Part shown: positions 1 through 9,899 of the stretch, piece after piece
How positions within the stretch are numbered: the stretch's first letter is position 1
Layout: each line of letters starts with the position of its first letter
NCBI GenBank assembly: GCA_012861695.1
Contig: JAAOOA010000127.1
Location: 22,309,267-22,373,266, forward strand
DNA length: 64,000 nt
From: Trematomus loennbergii
Taxonomy: Eukaryota > Chordata > Actinopteri > Perciformes > Nototheniidae
Direction: 5' to 3'
Translations under genes and position numbers: made by a program
Notes under the pieces: model-generated
The model's database searches: none
Told to the model about the DNA's origin: nothing
What the model saw: only the letters and a program-made list of their open reading frames with translations

Positions 1-2136
1 TCATTTGGGACTGTGATGTGAACGCTTCCCCAGATGTATGTCGAAGGTTCACCTCAGATTTGAGCAGGCACTCTGTTCTCTCCTGTGTTGGGGCCGCTCA
101 TTATGACCCTCACACAAGAGGGCAATGAAGCCTTCCCTGGGTGAGAGAGGCCGGGAGAGGCACACGGTCTGAATGAAGAGGAAGAAGGTTGCTGTCCCAC
201 TTAATAGGAGCCGACATACACTGGTGCGTGAAATGACTTTTACTGATCCTGGCGATAGCACCTCTTTCCTATTCAAATCAGCACTCACTCTCAAGACGGC
301 TTACACTGGCACAATGAAGATAAGCCCCCAAAAGTTAATGACTGCGGTGCAATTTTCCAACAGCAATGCAAGGGGACCTCATGTCTTAATTTTGTTTATT
401 TATCATGACTCGTATCATCTCAGTAGTTTTTATTTGACAACACGCTGCAAGAAGAACGGTTTCTTTTGAAAAGCAATATTTCAGTTTAATTGGCCAATCG
501 GAAAATTGCGAAACATATTCCCGAAGGTGTACACGTCCTAATGAGTTGAATAGATGCTTTATACTAGCTACAGGACAATGCGGAGCTGATTTGTGATTCA
601 GCCATTAGAGCCTGAAGGGCAAAGGCGAGGCCAGAGGAACTGCGATCCTCTGGAGCATCAACAATCAGCCCCGCCGGAATTAAGGAACGCTGTCAAAGGA
701 AATCATTAAGCCTTTCAAGAGACACAGGATTCAAACTCGACATACAGTTTCGCTCAGACTCTGACGTTTATAACTTCCGTCAGATGGTCTCCACTTTTAA
801 GGGATTGCTCTCTGAGGACATCAATGTGTTGAAACGTTCTTTTATAGCGTTATTACAGCTATAAATCCACATAAATGGAAGTGACCTTTGCCTTGCGTCA
901 TGCTGCGTGTTTTGACAGGCAGCATGTGTTTGGTCATTTTCTATGCAAAGCTTATTTGCAGCTTGTCCTAAGTAGATCATTGTTTCTAACTTAAATCTGT
1001 GTCCAAATATGCAATGGCCTCATAAACCCCTTGTGTGAGAATGTGGCACCGGGCCAAGTGTGGAAATCTCAGCTTTAGCAATGCAGCTTCAGCATCTCAG
1101 TGCATGTTGAGACTAGTACGATTTCTTCATGACAGCTGTGGAAAGAGGTGACGGGTGCAAATGATCTTCTGAATGATTGATTCTTCGTAAAACTCCACAG
1201 ACAAATAAAACCTACCTTCCAGTGACACCACAAACTTCCTCACTGCCACAAAATATGACTTTTCTTACATTTCTCCACAACTCTCTGAAGTGCTCTAGCA
1301 GGTGCACTGTAATGGAGACAAGTTATTGCATTCAACTCCCCACTCACAGGAGCATTGTGCACTTGGCTTCTAACGTTACATGCCTTTGCTCTGTGTGCAA
1401 GGCAGGCCACTGTGCTTGTGAAACTTGCCCCCGAGCTATCGGCACAAAGAACCCGTGACTGGACCCAGACTGTTGCCATAATTGCCACTGAGTTCAGAAA
1501 ATGGAGCTTCTGACAGGGTGTGAGTGATAAAGAAAACTGCTTAGTTGTTTTGTTTCCAGCTGGGTTCGTCTGGTGTCTTCCACAGTCCAAGTCCCTCTAA
1601 AGTCTTCGTCAGGAGCAACTCCAATGCAGGCGTTTTCTCCCTCTCCTGTGATTCATTTTTTGCTCTGCCAGACTCCCTACTGGTTCATAATGACGTGCTT
1701 TGGTCAAACAGCTGCCTCAGCAGTTCTCCTTGCTTTGTGGCCGAGTGAAACCCTCTTTGCGTGACTTCCATCTCAGCCTGTGAGCTGGGGTGCTCTCTGA
1801 GGCTCACACAGGACATTCATTAAATAGCTTACTATAAGGTTTTAAATGATTCATGCGGTTAATTATCATACTATTACTTCTTTGAAATTATTGAAAGCTT
1901 TCCTCTATTGGAAAGTGTCTCCCAGAGGGACTGGAAGTATTTCCCTTTGTAATTTTTCCCATTTATTCATTTTTGCGACGCTTGTAGGTCCAGTCTAAAA
2001 TGTTAGATATTTAGTTCAGACATTCATGGTTCTGAGAGGATGAATGTAGTCATTGTTTTAATACTTGGTCTTTTAATGTTTCAAACATTTGATGGGTTTT
2101 CATGAAAAAGAGATGGATACTAATAGCTACCGCTCT

Positions 2137-2310
2137 GGTAGCAGTACATTGGTTTATGACCAAATTCCTGCAACACTAAGTTTTCTTCAGGCCAAACTGC
2201 ACTTAGTGTCTGTGTAAGATGGTGAACATACCTTCTAAAAATCAGCATCTTTTTATTGTCATTGTGAGCATTTTAGCATGCTGACTGTAGCATTTAGCCC
2301 AGAGACCACT
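2137..2310. repeat. Old interspersed repeat fragment (GTTAGCATG-type)
   Basis: The segment reads 'ggtttatgaccaaattcctgcaa', then 'attgtcattgtgagcat', then 'tagcatgctgactgtagcat'. The same phrases recur in more or less decayed form around 54090-54215, and related parts of the family occur at 28745-28960 and 33605-33960. I recognise this as a widespread percomorph interspersed repeat; its class is uncertain. No coding capacity is visible. Confidence 0.5.
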
Positions 2311-2970
2311 GTTCCAATCCTAATCGATCAGTACATCTTAACAGAGAAACACGCTTTCTTTAGTCTTAGATTCGTCTTTATTGGCCTGCTTTGCTGAATT
2401 CCTTGGTATTTCTCAATGTAACACAACATTGTTCTAAGCATCTGCTATCATGGGAGCTATTCTTTGATGCAGTGCCCCCAGTCTAAATGCAACAGCCATC
2501 TCCCTTTTGCAATTCTATGTTCCTGGTCTTCGGATTGATGATGCAATTCCTCAGTCAAGGTTCCCGGATGATGAGCAGACCTTTTGCCTTTACACAGTAT
2601 TCCCCATCACAACCTTGGCTTTGACGCCACTGTGTGTGCTGAAAAGATGGGATGTTCCCTCCCCTCTCGTCCCCAAGGCCCTATGTGTGTGCGTCCATGT
2701 GACATATGCTGTCAGAGACACATACCCACATTATTATATGCATCGACTCTAAGCAGTCTCTCGATCAAACATGCACATGCATACAGTCGTAAAAACAAGC
2801 ACTCTTCCCTCCAGTGTGTCCCAAGACAATTGGGGCCCTGCGGCTCCCACCCCCAGCCTGGCCTCTTTAATGAGGACTGGCCCCTGTGTGTTTGATCCTG
2901 CTGCCAGCCCACAGCCCCGCGGCCCCTCAGCCTCATGCCTATTCAACAATCCCCACAGCCTCTCCAGTTA

Positions 2971-2990
2971 CCCCCCCCCCCCCCCCCCCC
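2971..2990. repeat. C homopolymer (20 bp)
   Basis: An uninterrupted run of C is followed by an ACC/ACA-rich stretch. Such runs are prone to length error in sequencing, so frames crossing it should not be trusted. Confidence 0.9.
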
Positions 2991-3336
2991 ACCACCACAC
3001 CGCCTTGGGTACACTATGGGTCCAAAGCAAAAGCACTCCTGGGCGGTTGTTCGATATCAAAGCGAGTTTGACTGAAACTGTGAGGAAAAAGGAGGGGGGG
3101 GGAAATGTAGCTCGATGCTTTGTACGTTTACAAGCAGCTCTGGAACTGCACATTGATTGGTTATTTTTGTATTGTCAAGGGTTCTTCTAAAACTTCATCC
3201 ATTGACTTGTTAAAATCCATGAAGGTTTTTTGAGGTTTCAAATGCCAATGAATTGCTGACTGTGGTCCTGGCACAAACACATTCACAGTTTATATGAGAA
3301 TTCTCTAACATGGCACTTCTTGTGTTTTGTGCACAG

Positions 3337-3532
3337 GATGGAGGTCTGCTGATTAACAACCCCACAGCCCTGGCTATCCATGAGAGTAAGTGTTTGTGGC
3401 CCAACACGCCTCTGGAGTGTGTGGTCTCACTCGGTACGGGCCGCGCCTTTGATACTCCTGGCAAGGGCACCACCTCCACGAGCCTCAAGACCAAACTCAA
3501 CAATATCATCAGCAGCGCCACAGACACTGAGG
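3337..3532 (+). CDS. pnpla8: pnpla8 penultimate coding exon (calcium-independent phospholipase A2 gamma)
   Basis: The exon encodes 65 complete codons beginning DGGLLINNPTALAIHE and including LECVVSLGTG and SLKTKLNNIISSATDTE. This is the C-terminal part of the patatin-like phospholipase domain of PNPLA8/iPLA2-gamma, a membrane-associated lipase of mitochondria and peroxisomes that hydrolyses phospholipid acyl chains. DGG, the first three codons, carries the catalytic Asp of the Ser-Asp dyad; the GXSXG serine is in an upstream exon outside the window. Borders are visible: acceptor AG at 3335-3336 and donor GTAAGG from 3533. The exon starts in phase 0 and leaves one base (G), which joins AG at 6691-6692 to give Glu, continuing as EVHVMLD as in the mammalian protein. 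Conservation against the remembered human protein is high over the exon. The 'ESKCLWPNTPLE' segment and the order of motifs separate it from other PNPLA members. Confidence 0.93.
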
Positions 3533-6500
3533 GTAAGGGACCGTAACTGCAATATGATAAAGGTGCATTATTGTAATTGAGAGTCGGTCTTTCTGACTTA
3601 TTGGACTGTAAATCAGGGGGTCCGCGGGGTCTTAAAAAGTATTAAAAGTTGATCAATCAATTTAGCGAAAATTAAGGCTATTAAAAAGTATTAAACGGCA
3701 TTTTCCAAGGTATTACATTTTGCAGCTTGTTTTCAATAAGTATATAAATTGTCCAAAGAGGTAGTATTCTACAGTCTGCCTGAATGTAATCATTGCGTAG
3801 GTGTGTAGTGTGATTCTGTGTAGTTTATTTATATTTGACGTCATCTGAACAGGACATCGCACGCTCACTGCTTGATAGCGTGCGAAGGCCCGTTTACGCC
3901 GGTGTTGAACAACATCGTTATGGGGAAATGCACGTTTGCGTCCAAATGGTTGGAAGATAAGGAGGAAGGACAATCAATACTGTATATAGTCAATGTGAGG
4001 TAAAGTGTCGCCAATGTAACTGGTTAAAACTCAAAGTGGCGATGAGGTCTTAAAATGTATGGAAAGGGTCTTAAAAAAGGTTTAAAAGGTCTTACATTTG
4101 ACTTCAGGATTCCTGCATATACCCTGGTAAATGTACACATCATTCAAATGAACTGTATATTCGTTGGTTCTTTATCAATATAACGTGTATGTTTCTAATG
4201 TCGCTCTACAGTGGGTGGTAAACCTTGAAACTACTAAATAAACTTACTGTAATTTAGGGATATTCCACCAATTGTATAATCTCCTCTGTGGATATGAAGT
4301 TAGCTTTCATTTAGTTCATTTTTAAACATGTGTCTCTCATCCACCCTTCTGAGTAGTGGAAGTGTGATTATACATATTCACATTCCCCCTTTTGATCCCA
4401 ATTATTAACACTACAGCAAAAAGGGTTACATATTGTTGATTTGATTAACTATTAAAGAGGTCTGGCTCTCAACATTTCATTTGGGAGCATTTGAAGCAAC
4501 AAATGCCAGCTGGCACACTGTCAACAACGTCTGCTTATTTCTGTCCAACATGTGGAAACACTACTTAATATATCCCAAAAAAGATGACGCAACGTGCCAA
4601 ATACAGACAAGCTGCATCAACAAAGGCGCACACTGTTCAAAATATCAAACTTGCCAGCATGCATAGCATCTATTTAGGCATTGGTTTCATTGCTGATTTA
4701 CTGTAGTTACCTTCATTTTATTTTGTCTGCACATGAAGATTAAATGAATACAGACTATAATCAGAATGTTCAAAGACTTAAATGAATTATGCCCTTTGTC
4801 TCCGTCTGTTCTGAGAGAAGGAGCTGGGCTTTGATGTGTAGAAAACACTGCACTGCAGCTTGACTTTGTTCTGGATACGTCCCATCCTGGCCCTCTGTAG
4901 TAGCCCCTTTCCGTCTCCTTATCACCTCTGGACATGGGCACCTCTGCTGAGCCTAAATTTGGCTCGGTCCCCCCCCTGTTGCTGCTCCGTGGTGCTGAGG
5001 GTGACCTAGATGCCTCTCTGCACTTGTTCCTTCTGTATTCGGGATTAAGCTCTACCCAGCTCTCCAACAGGCTTTGTTATTAAGAAACAGCAGATTAGCA
5101 AGAGTGTTTATCGCATATTTACTTTTTTCAAAAGCTTCCCTCCTGTCTCAGTGTTCACAAGCCTCCTGCTTTGTCATGGCTGTATCAGTAAAGCTTGTTG
5201 TTGTAAACAGTTAAGGCTGATCTAATGGGGGTTTAGATGTATAAACAAAGCTACTGATGGAACTGGCTTGTTCTCATTCACAAACTCCATCAGTCTAAAA
5301 ATGAGATACTCCATAAGGTGGAGCTGCAGTCTAGACTTCCGGAACTAAAATGGAACAAATATGTTTTATAATTCGAATCTCTGTGTTTCACAAAGTTATT
5401 TATTGGCAATTTTTGGTTTTTGTGGAAATATGCAATACCTGTAAACTATTTGCTTACATATTGGGATGCTCAGAGTGTTATGAGCCTGCAAAATAAATGC
5501 TAGCCTGTGGTAAAAGCCCATGGCAGTGAGCTTGTTGAACCCATAGATGCAGGCTTTCTGCACATATCTGTTTGTGCTCTAAACTCAGTTATTGGAGTAG
5601 TAATTAAGTATCTAGAGTAGTTTTCCTGAAGTACAATATTTCTGAAGTCTGTTTGAATATTCTTACGATACAAAGCATGGCATTTTCTTCATAATATATT
5701 TCATCAGGATAAATAACCTAGCATTAGAAGGTGACTCACCTGTTCCCTATGTAAACTGATTTGTATTCAATATAACTTGAATTCATTAAGTGAATATACA
5801 AGTGTCAAATCTGTGATGTAAGTGTTTTAAACAGCTGTGGAAATTGAGAGACTGCTGCCAACATGGTCATTTCTTTAGGCGACAGGGAAAATCAGAGTCT
5901 TTAACAGTTGTCACCTAACTTGTTACGCTGATCAGTCATGAGTTTCACACTGAGAGCTGAAAAGCAGGGACAAACTTTGGGTAGTACATTTAGAAAAACA
6001 GTGAATAATAATTAGATGGAAAACATATTACATCTCTAGATTAGACAAATGATGTTGCGTCATTTCAGAATTTAGTAAATGCTTATCTTATTTTTACTTT
6101 TCAGAACATATTCTTTCAAAATGCAATAATTTAATCCAGTACGTGGAGCTAATAAAATAAGCAAGTCAAGAAATAAAAGTCCATAAAACCCTCTCTATAT
6201 AACCTTTTAAATAAAATACTCTGTGTAGACTTATGCTCCTCAGACTGAAAGGCATCTAGTTCTGACTGAATCTGTGTCTGAACTTCTGCACTGCTGTGGG
6301 AACACAGACAGAAACAAACCTCCGTCACCTTTCTTGGATCCTTCAGGCATATTTACCCTGTTATTGCTACTCGCAGCCTGTTAGCATGCATTTGCATCTT
6401 GTTGATTTTAAACCTCTCAGACGTAGCATTTGGAAACCACCGTGACTGACAAGCCAGACACTTTCACTTGGTATTAGCTCACCATCTCAGCCTTGAGTGA

Positions 6501-6690
6501 TTACTCTGCAACACATGTAAAGCAGTCACAGACACGTTTTTACTTTCTCACTCGTTACAAAATATTTCAGTGTTTGTACATATTGAGACTATTAGGGACA
6601 TAATCGTTTGTTTATAATTTTGGTCTCACTTTCAAATTGTATGTTTGTTTTTTCGTGTGAACTCACTCTCACCTCTCTTCCTCCCTCCAG
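3533..6690 (+). other. pnpla8: pnpla8 last coding intron
   Basis: A 3,158-bp intron with donor GTAAGG and acceptor cctccctccag. It splits a codon after its first base. It contains a hAT-like miniature element (3614-4126). The rest is AT-rich sequence in which I see no exon. The reverse-strand frame of 126 codons at 4687-5067 has no recognisable domain. Confidence 0.88.
3614..4126. mobile_element. hAT-like miniature transposon in pnpla8 intron
   Basis: The left end is CAGGGGGTCCGCGGGGTC and the right end is CATATACCCTG, so the element has CAGGG termini. Inside both ends are repeats of 'gtcttaaaa' and 'tattaaaa' in opposite orientations. The flanks share the six bases GTAAAT immediately outside the element (3608-3613 and 4127-4132), which looks like a partly preserved target-site duplication; hAT elements normally make 8 bp. 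No transposase frame is present, so it is non-autonomous. Superfamily assignment rests on the CAGGG ends only. Confidence 0.7.
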
Positions 6691-6926
6691 AGGTTCACGT
6701 CATGCTTGATGCTTTCCTCCCCAACGGCACTTATTTCCGCTTCAACCCCTACATGAGTGAGGACATCTCGATGGATGAGAACCGGCAAGAGAAGCTCAAT
6801 CTGCTGCAGGCTGAGGGCCTCCGTTATCTGGAGAGGAACGAGCAGAAGCTGAAGAAAGTTGCTCGCATCCTCACCCGGGAGAAAGGCTCCGTGCAGAAGA
6901 TGACAGTGGGCCCAGCTCAGGGCTGA
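6691..6926 (+). CDS. pnpla8: pnpla8 last coding exon, C-terminus altered by apparent frameshift
   Basis: Acceptor cctccctccag ends at 6690. After the split Glu codon the exon reads VHVMLDAFLPNGTYFRFNP, then MSEDISMDENRQEKLN, then AEGLRYLERNEQKLKKVA and ILTREKGSVQKM. This matches the C-terminal helices of PNPLA8 almost residue for residue. After codon ATG at 6900-6902 the match stops. The open frame runs only through TVGPAQG to TGA at 6924-6926. The expected C-terminus is found in another frame from 6904 (see next entry). The change could be a real allele, a lineage-specific C-terminus, or a sequencing error. The catalytic domain before it is intact in the visible part. Confidence 0.9.
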
Positions 6927-6966
6927 CATGTACAACGGGGTGTCCTTTAAATCCTCCAAGGTGTAG
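6904..6966 (+). pseudogene. pnpla8: Out-of-frame continuation of the pnpla8 C-terminus
   Basis: Read from CAG at 6904, these 20 codons give QWAQLRADMYNGVSFKSSKV followed by TAG at 6964-6966. This corresponds to the conserved mammalian end (DW..LK.DMY.GLPF..SKL). The upstream open frame is displaced relative to it: a net loss of two bases near 6900-6905, or the gain of one base, would explain the break. Human PNPLA8 ends in the peroxisomal signal SKL, whereas this frame ends in SKV. I annotate it as the displaced remainder of the gene, not as a separate gene. Confidence 0.8.
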
Positions 6967-7311
6967 GTCCAACACAGGCCACCTTTACTTCACATGGAAA
7001 CTCTTTGCCTAAAATAAGTCATTATTGGTGTGTCAAAATCGTTAAGATCTTCACCTGTATCTTTTCAGAACATATAAGTATGTGTCCAACATACCCAACA
7101 CTACTTTCCGCTTCTATCATACTTCACACTTTGATTGTGAGTTTAGTGTTTTAAGGAATGCAATTTGCATGAAAATGCATCTGGTTGCCATTCTTGTTGG
7201 AAGCACTCAATTTCACTGTGTTGCATTCAAGGACGTGTCAAATGACTGGGATTTGGGGGCTCCGGTGACAGGGATTCACGGTCAGCTTGCTAGCAAATGC
7301 GGCTTGTACAT

Positions 7312-7640
7312 TTAAAGGTAGAGCTCAACCTTTTGGGAAAAAAGGCTTATTTGCTTTCTTGCCAGAATAATCTGCAACAAATTAAATGGTAGCGATTTTC
7401 TCATTTAACGAGGATCTAATTCTGTACGGTAAATATAAAGATATTTAGTGGTTGCTTCGTAAAAAGACTGAAAATGGATTGCGTGTTCTCTCTAACTATT
7501 TATCATTTCTAGACTTTTTGCTAAACTAAGCTAACTAGCTGTTGTCTCTAGCTAACCTTTTCATAGAGATATGAGAATGGTATCAATCTTCACATCTAAC
7601 GTTTTTCAAGTAAATATTGCTCTATACAAATACTGTACAC
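7312..7640. repeat. Decayed TTAAAGG-end miniature element
   Basis: It begins TTTAAAGGTAGAGCTCAACC and carries GAGCTCAACCTTTTGGGAAA at 7321-7340. The reverse complement of 62495-62514 in nrcam intron is TAGCTCAACATTTTGGGAAA, the matching opposite end of another copy. Both copies also contain 'ctaagctaactagctgt' (near 7526 here and 62399 there). The right end of this copy is blurred, so the limit near 7640 is approximate. Confidence 0.6.
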
Positions 7641-8161
7641 GTTCACAGTAGCCATAACAGACTGTTAAACCAAGTGATCCATTTTTAACCACTTGCTTTC
7701 TTTTATAAAGATGTGTTATGACCACCAGCATATCCTCCAAAAGTTGTTTTTTCAGAAAACGTGTAGATGGGATATATGTGGTATTGTGCAGTATTTGTCA
7801 AGCTAAGCTAGCAATCTGTAACATTGTAAAACTTAGATGTCAAGTAATGACTTATTTTTGTAAATGGTAAAATCAAGGCTAATTTGAGCACTTATTGCTA
7901 GAGACATTTATCAGAATCTAAATTTGCACCTTTAACAATGCAGCTATTAATCAAATGTGTAATTGCATACTGTTTAAAGTAACATTGGTACATGTGGGCC
8001 TACTTTAAGCCATACAGTATTGTGTATCCTGTATGTAAATGCATGTTATATTTAAGATGTACGCACAAAGACAGTATATATGGTTAAAAAATGCTAAGAA
8101 GTACGTTATATGTTGCAAAGATTTAGCCTAGTGTTTAATCTACAAAATACCTATAATGATG

Positions 8162-8167
8162 AATAAA
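8162..8167 (+). terminator. pnpla8: Candidate pnpla8 polyadenylation signal
   Basis: Canonical AATAAA, about 1.2 kb after the stop codon, followed by a TA dinucleotide tract. The position is plausible, but there is no transcript support. Confidence 0.35.
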
Positions 8168-8171
8168 ATAG

Positions 8172-8203
8172 CATATATATATATATATAATATATATATA
8201 GTA
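8172..8203. repeat. (TA)n microsatellite
   Basis: About 30 bp of nearly perfect TA dinucleotides with one AA interruption; it can fold back on itself. Confidence 0.85.
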
Positions 8204-9215
8204 TCCAACTGGAAGCTCGCTGTCAATAGGATGTACTTTTATGTATTATTTTACACCCCGGGTATTTTAGGTTCATTTGTTTCAAACGCTTTTATCATCG
8301 TGTGCTTGATTGTTTGGTTTTATGGATCCCCCACAGGCGATACACATTTTCTGCTCTGTCTTCACTGGGCCCTCTTTCCCTTTGATGCCTCTTCTCAAAG
8401 CCTCTTCTCCCTTTCTACCTTGTAGTGCTGTGTGTGTCGTCCTCGTCCCCCCACTCTGCTGTACCATAACATCTGTTTAAATCATGCAGGTCACAGCTGA
8501 GAGACTGCTTTAAACCCGATTGCTGCTTATTGATTTGTCATGGCTTAAAATCATTTTCATGACATGTACAGCATAAAAAATGCACTGCAGACATTCATGC
8601 CTATGGTCAAGTACTGTAAAACCGATGCAGCAATGTGTCGGTCACTCCGAGGACCTCAGGATATTACCTAGATTCATATAATTCCACTGTTGATCCTGTG
8701 TAAAACTGTTTGAGAGAGTATGTAATTAAAACCCATCACTGAACCTCGCTGCATCTCGCCTCCTCATTATATGAAGATTAGCTGATTGTGATCTGAGTAA
8801 ATCTGCTGTTTCTCTTACAGCCTGAGGATCAAGGATATTTAGTCAGTAACATGTACTCTGTCTCATCATTCCAACACAGATCTGGACTGATATGCACCTG
8901 CTCAATTTCCAAGACTTGATTAGCAGCAAATTCTGATTAGTAAAATTGCCGGTACGCTCTTTATCTTAACCTAACACCGGTTCCTATGGGTGTATTTTTT
9001 CTGTGTAACTGCATTCGTACAGCGGTGTATTTTTCAGGGGATGGTAATTTGAAGGTCCTTCCCTGAGCTGCCTGTCATAAAGAAGGAAGGGTGAGATGAG
9101 ATGACTGTGCAAGGCTGTGCTCAGGCACCTGGGTAACAACCCTGGCTGTGATTGATCGCGTTTCCCTCCAGCATAAAAACCCTGCACTGACACAGCTCTC
9201 CACCAACTGCTTACA

Positions 9216-9350
9216 CGCATGAACACACAGCGATGGCCACAGAAGGCAGAGGACACAACAAACAGCATCACCGAGGTCTGAGGGGGAAATAATACAGGAT
9301 GGAGGTCATTCATGTACACTGCTTTACCTGAAATTTAAAAGCTATTACAG
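9216..9350. repeat. Direct duplication, copy A
   Basis: It shares 'gcatga-cacaca', 'atggccacagaa', 'gaggacacaac-aacagcat' and 'acaggatggaggtcattca' with copy B, 273 bp downstream. Similarity is high but with indels, so this is an old local duplication. Copy A stops early when read from its ATG. Confidence 0.75.
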
Positions 9351-9492
9351 AGAAAATGACAAGAGCATCATGTGTAAGCTGGTGTATCCTAGATATTTTA
9401 AGTACTATAATTAAGCGGCATCTCTTGCTTTCCTGATAAAAATCACTAAACAATTAAGTGAATTAAGATAAAATTGTCTTATGTGTGGCAAA

Positions 9493-9625
9493 TGCATGAT
9501 CACAAATGGCCACAGAACTTCGAGGACACAACGAACAGCATTACCTGAGGGGGGAATATACAGGATGGAGGTCATTCACATATATTGGTTTTCCTGGAAT
9601 TTTAAAGGTGTTACCAAGCAAATCG
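9493..9625. repeat. Direct duplication, copy B
   Basis: Second copy of the segment at 9216-9350, offset 273 bp. From the ATG at 9506 it has an open frame of 68 codons to 9712 that continues past the duplication. I do not recognise the peptide, and copy A is not open in the same frame, which argues against coding function. Confidence 0.7.
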
Positions 9626-9746
9626 CTAGAGCTATACATGCACAAGGAGGACTTTGTCTTTATACAAATATGTCGCTTTGTAGATTACAATACTAGCCAC
9701 ATTCGAAAATGAAGTCATACTATGTTGCGCCTGCAGTGAACCCTAA

Positions 9747-9899
9747 TGAGTAGCACTTGAAATGTTTTGGCTCTATGAAACCTGATGTACTTATATGATT
9801 CTGTTTTCTTCAAGTTTGTATCTTCTTGGTCGAATGCACTTATTGTAAGTCGCTTTGGATAAAAGCGTCAGCTAAATACAATGGAATGTAATGTAATGT
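9747..9899 (+). mobile_element. Retroelement 3'-end fragment
   Basis: Nearly identical to 39581-39750 over its whole length ('gagtagcactt', 'tctatgaaacctgatgta', 'gattctgttttcttcaag'). It ends with AGTCGCTTTGGATAAAAGCG and an AATGT-rich tail. The same terminal module closes the tRNA-derived SINE at 41721-41918, which suggests a shared LINE/SINE tail recognised by one reverse transcriptase. Confidence 0.75.

Larger units (their letters stand above)
1..3336 (+). other. pnpla8: pnpla8 intron (partial, left end outside window)
   Basis: This stretch lies upstream of the pnpla8 exon that starts at 3337 and ends with an AG acceptor (gtgcacag). I looked for the preceding patatin-domain residues expected just before DGG and found none, so the previous exon is outside the window. 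The open frames here, up to 139 codons, look like chance frames: they lack family similarity and overlap a C homopolymer and low-complexity sequence. The stretch also holds an old repeat fragment near 2140-2300. Confidence 0.75.
6927..8185 (+). other. pnpla8: Probable pnpla8 3' UTR
   Basis: The first canonical AATAAA I see after the stop is at 8162-8167. An ATTAAA occurs at 7382-7387 and another near 8727. The 3' end is therefore uncertain. The region is AT-rich, holds a miniature element from about 7312, and has no other coding signal. Confidence 0.4.

Noticed and set aside
4687..5067. Reverse-strand frame of 126 codons in the pnpla8 intron
   Set aside because: No domain, no repeat copies elsewhere in the window, and it ends in hydrophobic AT-rich sequence; most likely chance.
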